In this document: piece after piece, positions 1-5,938 of the stretch
Layout: every line of letters begins with the position of its first letter
Position numbering within the stretch: the first letter of the stretch is position 1
Assembly: GCA_943331195.2 (NCBI GenBank)
Contig: CALQKQ020000248.1
Coordinates: 1-5,938 of the forward strand
Direction: 5' to 3'
Source: Akkermansia muciniphila
GTDB taxonomy: Bacteria; Verrucomicrobiota; Verrucomicrobiia; Verrucomicrobiales; V1-33
DNA: 5,938 nt
The notes under the pieces: model-generated
Databases searched by the model: none
The model's input: the letters and a program-made list of their open reading frames with translations, nothing else
Told to the model about the DNA's origin: nothing
Position numbers and translations under genes: made by a program

Positions 1-1245
1 AACGCCCTCTACCAAGTCGAACCCACCAGCGCCCTCGACCCCGATTTCCATCGCCCAGGCCGCCACCCCATCTACCGCCTCATCCTCACCGCCGCCGACC
101 ACCGCGAACTCACCCAACTCCAAACCACCAGCGGCCAAGAAGACTCCCGCGCTGCCTTCCCCTGCCTCTTCGTCTCCTTCGACGGCACCGGCCTCCAAGC
201 CCGCTATCAAGCCTCCCTCCGCAACCGCGGCTTCGGCTCCGCCCTCGGCCCTCCCAACAACTACCACCTCGCCTTCGCCTCCGACAAACCCTGGGAAGGC
301 CGCCCCTCCCTCAGCCTCAATTGCCAATATCCCTACTCCCAAATGCTCGGCCAAGCCGCCCTCGCTACCGCCGGACTCCCCACCCAAGACACCGCCATCG
401 TCAACCTCCGCCTCAACGGCACCGACCCCGCCCAGCCCGGCTCCCGCATGTTCGGCCGCTTCGCCAGACTCGAAGGCCGCGATAACCACTGGGTCCAACG
501 CCACTTCCCCGCCGACCCCGACGGCAATCTCTACCGCCTCGACGACCACAACCCAGGCCCCCTCAATGCCCCACCGGGCAACCTCGCCAGCGGCGAATTC
601 CGCCACGAAGGCGCCGACCCCGCCGCCTACGCCGATACCTTCATCAAAGAAACCAACCAAGACGCGAACGACTACCGCGACCTCGCCAACTTCACCCGCA
701 TCGTCAGCGCCCCCCCCTCCGGCGGCTCCCCCTCCCAACCCGCCATCCCCGACCCCGCCTACCCCGCCGCCGTCGCCGCCGTCCTCGACCTCGATAACTT
801 CTACCGCTTCATCGCCGCCGACGCCCTCATCGGCAATCAAGAAGGCGGCCTCCAAAGCGGCCGCGCCGACGACGTCTCCCTCTACTCCGGCCTCCTCGAT
901 CCTCGCTTCCGCTTCATCCCCCACGACCTCGACGACATCTTCGACATCGGCGATGGCGTCGGCAATCCCATCACCCGATCCCTCTTCAGCTACGACACTA
1001 CCAGCGGCGGCGTCGCCGGCCTCACCCGCCTCTTCAATCACCCCCAACTCCTCCCCCGCTACTACCGCGCCGTCCTCGACGCCCTCGACACCTGGTTCAA
1101 CCACCCCACCCTCGACCCCCTCATCGACCAACTCCTCGCCGATTGGGTCCCCCCTACCGACGGCAGCGCCGCCGCGCCTAACCGCGGCATCGCCGAAATC
1201 AAAGCCTACATCGACGCCCGCCGCGCTAACATTCTCAGCCAAATC
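1..1245 (+). other. CotH-kinase-like domain (residues ~1-415)
   Basis: CotH proteins are atypical kinases; Bacillus CotH phosphorylates spore-coat proteins. Family landmarks appear in the expected order: a beta-strand region with LRNRGFGS (73-80), PPNNYHLAF (84-92), a LSLNCQYPYSQ segment (104-114), the helix LATAGLP (121-127), the VNLRLNG strand (134-140), FGRFARLEGRD (151-161, Glu158 at the family's conserved Glu), RHFPAD and GNLYR (167-179), the helix FYRFIAADALIGNQE (267-281), and the metal-binding-type motif IPHDLDDIF (306-314, Asp309 and Asp311). A helical tail with NHPQLLPRYYRAVLD (346-360) and a final helix near 399-416 close the domain. The Lys-rich KKS-type motif of Bacillus-like CotH is replaced by NNY, which I recall as a feature of the planctomycete/verrucomicrobial subfamily. 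The N-terminal edge may start upstream of the window. Kinase activity is not shown. Confidence 0.88.
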
Positions 1246-4200
1246 CAACAAACCAATTCCCTCGCCGTCCTCGGCAGCAGCACCTCCCCCGAAGGCTACC
1301 CCCTAACCACCACCGGAGCCCTCGCCCTCAGCGGCACCTTCCACGTCGCCCGCACCTACCGCATCACCGTCAACGGCCAACCCGCCCAGCACTTCTACCG
1401 CGACTCCCCCACCGACGCCGCCGGAACCTGGAAACTCACCGTCCCGAACGGCGGCGGCAACATCCTCCACCCCGGCCTCAACCAAGTCAGCGTCGCCTTC
1501 CTCGACCCCTCCGGTCTCGTCCTGCAAAACCTCACCTCCCCCGTCCTCTTCCAATCCCCCAACGCCGGCACCACCGTCAGCGGCACCCTCGCCAGCCCCG
1601 GCAATCTTGTCCTAACGCTCCCCGAAAGCTACGTCCCCGGAGTCCCCGTGCTCGCCCGCGTCGACCTAACCGACAGCCTCGGCCAACTCAACCGCTCCGC
1701 CTGGAATACCACCGTCGCCCTCAGCGCCACCAACGGCACCCTCGTCTCCCCTTCTTCCATTACCCTAACGAACGGCCGAGGCAGCGCCCTCCTCAGCTTC
1801 GGCGGCAGCAGCGGCGGCGCCCTCCCCCTCTTCTCCTACGGCACCAACGGCAATGGCACCGCCGACAGCGGCATCCCCGGATCCCCCTGGAAATGCCTCA
1901 CCAACCTCACCTCCGCCACCATCAGCTCCGTCCCCCCCACCTGGAAAGACGAATCCTTCGACGACTCCGCCTGGACCACCCGCCCTAGCCACATCGGCTA
2001 CGGCGACAACGACGAAAACAGCCCCATCACCCGCGTCGACTACAACCCCACCGCCTCCGGCACCCAGAGCAGCCCCGCCTACCTCTTCCGCGCCACCTTC
2101 ACCCTCCCCGACCCCACCCAGCTCGCCGCCCTCACCGGACAAATCAAATTCGACGACACCTGCGCCGTCTACCTCAACGGACAACAAATCTACCGCCACA
2201 GCGACCTCTCCGCCAACGCCCCCCTCACCGAATACTCCGAAACCACCACCCCCACCACCCGCGAAAACGCCACCGCCGACCTCACCTTCCCCCTCGCCCT
2301 CCTCCACCCAGGCCCCAATACCATCGCCGTCGAAATTCACCAACACGACAGCGCCAGCTCCGACGTCACCTTCGACTTCCGCCTCGCCGCCACCCTCACC
2401 TCCTCCAACCCCGGCGATTTCAGCCTAACCGCCTCCACCAGCGGACTCAGCGCCACCAAACCCCTCACGTCCCTCGCCAACGCCCCCGAAACCACCGCCT
2501 CCGGCACCCTCCCCCCAGGCACCACCTCCTGGAGCGGCCTCGTCCGCGTCACCAGCGACCTCACCGTCCCCTCCGGAGCCTCCCTCATCATCGCCCCCGG
2601 CACCCACGTCCTCCTCAGCGGCACCGCCGCCCCCGGCGACACCTCCGGCACCGACCTCATCGTCGACGGCGGCTCCCTCGCCATCAACGGCACCGCCGCC
2701 CAACCCGTCAGCTTCGCCGCCCCAGACCCCGCCACCCGCTGGGGCCAAATCTACCTCAATAACGCCTCTCCCACCCTCTGCTCCCACCTCCTCCTCTCCC
2801 ACGCCGGCCACGCCCCCGGACAAGGCCACACCAATAAAGGCCCCCTCTTCCGCCTCCTCAACGCCCACCTCACCCTCGACGACTGCACCCTCGCCGACTC
2901 CCCCGCCAAAGCCCTCTTCTCCTCCGGTGCCTGCGACCTCGCCCTGCATCGCACCCTCCTCTCCAGACTCATCACCGGCCCCGAAACCAGCGACGGCACT
3001 TCCCTTCTCCTAACTGACTGCCACATCCAGGACATCCTCCCCCACTACCGCGAAAGCAACGACCCCTCCCCCGACGACGAAGACGCCCTCTACGTCCACA
3101 ACGCCCCCGGCCGCCCCATCCTCATCCGCGACTGCGTCTTCGCCCGCTGCGGCGACGACCTCTTCGATTGCCTCGGCGGCCCCATCTCCGTCGAAAACTG
3201 CATCCTCCGCGAAGCCTGGGACAAAGGAATATCCCTCCTCAACAACGACCTCACCCTCACCAACTCCCTCATCGTCGATTGCGATAAAGCCCTCGTCCCC
3301 AAATCCAACTCCGCCACCCTCCGCCGCATCAACCTCGACCGCTGCACCCTCGTCAGCGAAAATCACAATACCACCCTCCCTCCCTGGGGCTACACCATCC
3401 CCCCCTCCTCCCCAGACCCCGACTCTCCCAGCACCGGCCTCTACACCCAAAATAAACCAGGCCAAAGCCACCCCGACGCCACCCTCGCCATCTCCGCCGT
3501 CAATTGCCTCATCCTAGCGGAATCCCCCGTCCTCGTCGACGCCCCCTACCTCCCCGACGCCACCGCGATCACCTACAGCCATACCCGCGACACCGACTCC
3601 CCCGACTCCCCCCCCTGGCCCGGCCTCAATAACTCCAACGCCGACCCCCGCTTCGCCAACCTCCCCAACCACGACTACCACCTCGCCCCCAATTCCCCCG
3701 CTATCAATACCGGCGACCCCACCACCACCGACCCCGACGGCTCCCCCGCCGACCAAGGCGCCCTCCCCACCGGGGCCCCCGGCGGCACCGGCACCACCCC
3801 CGGCCAGATCCACTGGACCACCGCCGGAAGCCCCTATCACCTCACCGCTAACGCCACCGTCCCCCCCAACCTCACCCTCCGCATCGACCCCGGAGTCAGC
3901 GTCTGGTTCGACCAAAACACCCGCCTCACCATCTACGGTCGCCTCCTCGCCGAAGGCACCGCCGCCCAACACATCGTCTTCAGCCACGTGCCTGGCACCG
4001 TCCTCACCAGCGACGTCGATCCCATCAAAAACGGCATCCAAACCGGAGCCCCCAAATGGGGCGGCGTGCGCATCTACGACTCCCTAGCCGAAGAAAATAC
4101 CGTCCGCTACTGCGACTTCATCAACGCCCAAGGCACCAGCACCAGCGGCCCTGATAACTACGGCAGCATCGGCTTCATCCGCTCCCGTGGCTGGGTCGAC

Positions 4201-5938
4201 CACTGCACCTGGGCCGGCACCCACCTCCGCATGTGCTATGGCCGAAACAGCATCATGACCGTCAGCCACAACACCTTCCCGGACATGTTCATCCTCGACC
4301 CCGTCCTCGGCCGCATCGAAAATACCACCGACTTCGTCCCCAGCGCCGACAACAACCAGGAACCCCTCAAAGTCGAATACCCCACCACCGACCCCGAAGT
4401 CGCTAACAACCCATCCTACCCTACCGGCCAACCCTACGGAGGCCACTGGCGCGTCTACTACAACGACTTCCACGGCAACCGCGGCCACAACGACGTCTTC
4501 GACGCCGACAGCGGCCGCTGGGGCCAACCCGGCCAGTTCCTCCTCGACTGCCGCTACAACTGGTTCCATGGCCTCAGCGGCGACGAACACATCGACCTCG
4601 GCGGCGATGCCTACATCGCTAGCAATACCTTCGAGCGCGCCACCAAAGACCAGTGGACCAGCGACACCGGCTACTCCAACGCCATCAGCTCCGGCGACAA
4701 AGGCAGCGGCACCACCATCCTCCTCGCCCGCAACCGCTGCTTCGACCTCGACCACGTCATCAATTGCAAACTCGGCACCGCCGCCATCTTCGAACACAAC
4801 ACCGTCGCCCGCCTCAACCCCGACTTCACCTACGCCTCTGGCTCATTTACCCAAAACGTCAAATGCGCCCCGGTCAATTTCTTCATCCCCGAAGACGGCT
4901 CCAATCCCAGCTACGGCGACGGCGCCTACCTCGGCTATAACCTCATCAGCAACGTCCCCCGCCTCTTCAGCGGCGCCGACTCCCGCAAGGTCGCCGGCGC
5001 CCTAACTAACGACATCACCACCAAAATCGAGTTCCACCACAACCTCCTCAGCCTCATCGCCGACCCCGCCATCGGCCCCAATCACCCCGGCACTGTCTTC
5101 GATAGCAACTACGGACCTAACGAAGCAGGACAACCCGGCTTCATCGACCAATCCACCAACGATTTCTCCCTCCGCCTCGACTCCCCCGCCCGCGGCAACG
5201 CCCCCGGCGGCCTCAACTACGGGGCCGATATCCCCGAATGGGCCTACCTGTTAGACGGGCCCAGCGGCACCGTCTCCGCCCCCTCCGCCAGCTTCACCGT
5301 CGGCGGCCCCGGCATCGTCGCCTACCAATGGCGTCTCAACGGCGGCCCCTGGAGCCCCCCCATCCAAATCGGCAGCGGCGGCGTCATGCCCCGCGGCGCC
5401 ACCCCCACCCAGCGCCAAAGCCTCCTCCTCCTCGCTAACCTCTCCCCCGGCCCCCAACTCCTCGAAGTCCTCGGCCAAGACATGGCCGGCAATTGGCAAC
5501 ACGCCGACCCCGCCCGCACCCTCGAAGGCCTCCCCCAAGCCGAACCCACCTCCCGCTCCTGGTTCATCGACCCCTCCCCCCCCATCCGCCTCAGCGAAAT
5601 CATCGCCATCGGCCCCGACTCCATCGAACTCCACAACCCCAGCTCCACAACCCAAGACCTCAGCGGCTGGAAAATAACCGACCAAGCCAACGGCCAAAAC
5701 GGCTACCTCATCCCCCCCGGCACCCTCCTCCCCTCCGGCCAATACCTCGTCCTCGACGCCCTCCTCACCGGCTTCGGCCTCGATGCCGACGGCGACGCCG
5801 TCTTCCTCTTCGATCCCTCCCTCACCCTCCGCGACAGCCTCACGTTCGGCACCCAAGCCCCCGGCTATAGCCTCGCCCGCGACCCCGCCACCGACTCCTG
5901 GACCCTCGCCCTCCCCACCCCCTCCGCTCCTAACCGGC
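1..5938 (+). CDS. Giant CotH-kinase / beta-helix / lamin-tail surface protein, internal fragment
   Basis: Frame 1 is open throughout and gives 1979 residues with neither start nor stop, so both ends of the gene are missing. Domains run CotH-like, two beta-sandwiches, galactose-binding-like jelly roll, two beta-helix modules, Ig-like, lamin-tail. Secretion is inferred from this extracellular-type architecture and the Asn/Thr/Ser/Gly-rich sequence; the signal peptide would lie upstream. No membrane segment is visible. Met is very rare (I count seven: residues 115, 150, 1411, 1419, 1429, 1796, 1828), and none looks like an internal start. Cys is almost confined to the beta-helices. Similar proteins are known to me from Verrucomicrobiota and Planctomycetota as CotH kinase family or lamin tail domain-containing proteins, with no proven role. 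The coding assignment is very secure because frame, codon bias and domain motifs agree over the whole length; the biological function is unknown. Confidence 0.96.
1261..1536 (+). other. CotH-associated beta-sandwich domain (residues ~421-512)
   Basis: This stretch follows the last CotH helix directly. It has the layout of the small Ig-like or glucodextranase-like sandwich that usually follows CotH in these proteins: GYPLTTTGALALSGT (432-446), a strand with YRITVNGQPA (453-462), a TWKLTVP strand (476-482), and a closing LHPGLNQVSVAFLDPSG (489-505). The 'pattern of turn, strand, V-N-G, then L-x-P-G-x-N-x-V' is typical of such modules. The role is probably structural, as a spacer or stabilising unit between the kinase-like domain and the surface modules. 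The precise fold is inferred. Confidence 0.6.
1540..1815 (+). other. Ig/invasin-like beta-sandwich (residues ~514-605)
   Basis: The segment contains VPGVPVLARVDLTDSLGQLNR (545-565 region), a WNTTVALSATNGTL strand pair (568-581) and SSITLTNGRGSALLSF (585-600). The 'gives-valine, D-x-x-G-x-x-N-R, then x-L-x-N-G-x-G-S-A-L' order is the signature I associate with bacterial Ig-like (Big/invasin-like) repeats that follow CotH in large surface proteins. The role would be a rigid spacer or adhesion-type module. The domain borders are approximate, and a single copy is seen here. Confidence 0.5.
1882..2400 (+). other. Galactose-binding-like jelly-roll domain (residues ~628-800)
   Basis: The motif order matches a common jelly-roll module of planctomycete and verrucomicrobial surface proteins: SPWKCLTN at the start (628-635), TWKDESFDDSAW (647-658), the loop HIGYGDNDE (664-672), YLFRATFTL (694-702), IKFDDTCAVYLNGQQIYRH (715-733, the D-D-x-x-x-V-Y-L-N-G signature), HPGPNTIAVEIHQHDSASSD (769-788) and a final FDFRL strand (791-795). 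Such modules are generally taken to bind carbohydrate or to pack against neighbouring domains. No ligand can be inferred from the sequence. The usual GAVVYLNG form is here TCAVYLNG, with a Cys at 721. Confidence 0.82.
2521..3765 (+). other. Right-handed parallel beta-helix module 1 (residues ~841-1255)
   Basis: The module opens with an N-cap found in many beta-helix proteins: W844-S-G, then LTVPSGASLIIAPGTHV (854-870), LAINGTAAQPVSFAA (893-907) and WGQIYL (914-919). Rungs follow, with repeated short strands ending in D/N-Cys: DDCTL (960), TDCHI (1006), RDCVF (1044), ENCIL (1066), DRCTL (1114), VNCLI (1168). A polar segment GDDLFDCLGG (1051-1060), then DKGISL (1074-1079) and DKALVPK (1095-1101), lies in the core. 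The C-terminal cap is DPRFANLPNHDYHLAPNSP (1215-1233) followed by DPDGSPADQGA (1244-1254). Pro/Ser-rich residues 1127-1160 look like an exposed loop between rungs. Beta-helix folds of this type occur in polysaccharide lyases and adhesins; no catalytic set can be assigned. Confidence 0.8.
3802..5235 (+). other. Right-handed parallel beta-helix module 2 (residues ~1268-1745)
   Basis: The same N-cap recurs: W1272, TVPPNLTLRIDPGVSVWF (1286-1303), LTIYGRLLAEGTAAQHIVFS (1309-1328) and KWGGVRIYD (1352-1360). Rungs include NTVRYCDF (1366-1373), VDHCTW (1399-1404), MTVSHNTF (1419-1426) and WRVYYNDFHGN (1483-1493). The core has GDEHIDLGGDAYIASNTF (1527-1544), GYSNAISSGDKG (1557-1568), DLDHVINCK (1582-1590) and AAIFEHNTV (1594-1602). 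The cap GQPGFIDQSTNDFSLRLDSP (1710-1729) mirrors that of module 1. The order of landmarks is the same as in module 1, so the two look like a diverged tandem duplication, with module 2 longer. The motif pair around NAISSGD and the IFEHNTV strand is one I recall from large verrucomicrobial beta-helix proteins. Function is unknown. Confidence 0.8.
5254..5520 (+). other. Ig/Fn3-like domain before the lamin tail (residues ~1752-1840)
   Basis: The segment reads as a compact beta-sandwich: SASFTVGGPGIVAYQWRLNG (1762-1781), GPWSPPIQI (1782-1790), then LLLLANLSPGPQLLEVLGQD (1808-1827) and MAGNWQ (1828-1833). The 'x-Y-x-W-R-L-N-G-G-x-W' and 'L-S-x-G-x-x-x-L-E-V-x-G-x-D-x-A-G-N-W' pair is the signature I associate with domains that precede lamin-tail domains in these proteins. 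It is probably a structural spacer. Confidence 0.65.
5581..5931 (+). other. Lamin-tail domain (residues ~1861-1977)
   Basis: The segment shows the family's landmarks in order: IRLSEIIAIGPDSIELHNPSS (1862-1882, the 'I-x-E-I-x-x-x-x-x-x-x-I-E-L-x-N' start), QDLSGWKITD (1885-1894), a strand near YLIPPGTLLPSGQYLVLD (1902-1919, the 'I-P-x-G-x-x-L-x-x-G-x-Y-L-V-L' core), FGLDADGDAVFLFDPS (1925-1940) and the terminal strand DSLTFGTQAPGYSLARDPATD (1945-1965). In bacteria, lamin-tail domains occur on exported proteins and are thought to aid surface or matrix attachment. The domain is nearly complete at the window edge, where the reading frame is still open; more repeats or a sorting signal may follow. 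Confidence 0.9.

Noticed and set aside
566..1306. Forward frame-2 open frame rich in Pro, Ser, Thr and Ala
   Set aside because: It overlaps the CotH-like domain in another frame and is low complexity. Frame 1 has clear domain motifs across the same bases.
1765..2346. Long minus-strand open frame rich in Gly, Val, Glu and Ala
   Set aside because: It lies wholly opposite the jelly-roll coding region, has low-complexity composition and no domain. It results from the C-ending codons of the + strand, which remove stops on the opposite strand.
4231..4233. In-frame ATG (Met1411) as a possible start of a separate protein
   Set aside because: It falls in the middle of beta-helix module 2, the frame continues upstream without a stop, and no purine-rich ribosome-binding site precedes it.
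4084..4797. Longest minus-strand open frame (237 codons)
   Set aside because: It is opposite beta-helix module 2 and has the same Val/Ala/Gly/Glu low-complexity composition as the other antisense frames. No recognisable motif or ribosome-binding site supports it.
4653..4940. Arg/His/Pro-rich forward frame-3 open frame that resembles a basic DNA-binding protein
   Set aside because: The Arg/His/Pro/Leu content is what a shifted reading of C-rich codons yields, and frame 1 encodes beta-helix module 2 here.
5251..5856. Minus-strand open frame opposite the Ig-like and lamin-tail region
   Set aside because: It is opposite a well-recognised lamin-tail coding region and is a compositional shadow with Gly/Glu/Ala-rich sequence and no family resemblance.
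1..5938. Search for CRISPR arrays, tRNA or rRNA genes, insertion sequences, terminators and promoters
   Set aside because: No exact direct or inverted repeat, RNA-gene signature or intergenic gap was seen; the whole window is coding. Protein-level repeats between the beta-helix modules are too diverged to be DNA repeats.

Overview
The window is a single, uninterrupted coding region. Frame 1 on the + strand stays open from base 1 to base 5938 (1979 complete codons plus one base), with no start codon context, no stop and no intergenic gap. It is an internal piece of one giant gene, so the signal peptide, true start and C-terminus lie outside. Residue numbers below count from the first codon of the window.

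The protein reads as a secreted or surface multidomain protein. In order it contains: a CotH-kinase-like domain (about residues 1-415); a CotH-associated beta-sandwich (about 421-512); an Ig/invasin-like beta-sandwich (about 515-605); a galactose-binding-like jelly roll (about 628-800); a first right-handed parallel beta-helix module (about 841-1255); a second, paralogous beta-helix module (about 1268-1745); an Ig/Fn3-like domain (about 1752-1838); and a lamin-tail domain (about 1861-1977, its end at or just past the window edge). All assignments come from remembered family motifs read by eye, not from a search.

CotH plus lamin-tail plus beta-helix architectures with these linker motifs are typical of very large proteins from Verrucomicrobiota and Planctomycetota. 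The DNA is GC-rich with an extreme C-over-G bias on the coding strand: C-ending codons dominate and G-ending codons are rare. I favour a Verrucomicrobiota-like bacterium, with moderate confidence. The function of these proteins is not established. The layout suggests a kinase-like N-terminal domain attached to carbohydrate-binding-like and beta-helix surface modules.

No RNA gene, mobile element, CRISPR array, promoter or terminator is visible. Long open frames on the other strand and in the other forward frame are by-products of the codon bias. The most interesting points are the duplicated beta-helix module with a conserved polar signature, the altered nucleotide-binding-side motif of the CotH domain, and the skewed, context-dependent codon use.
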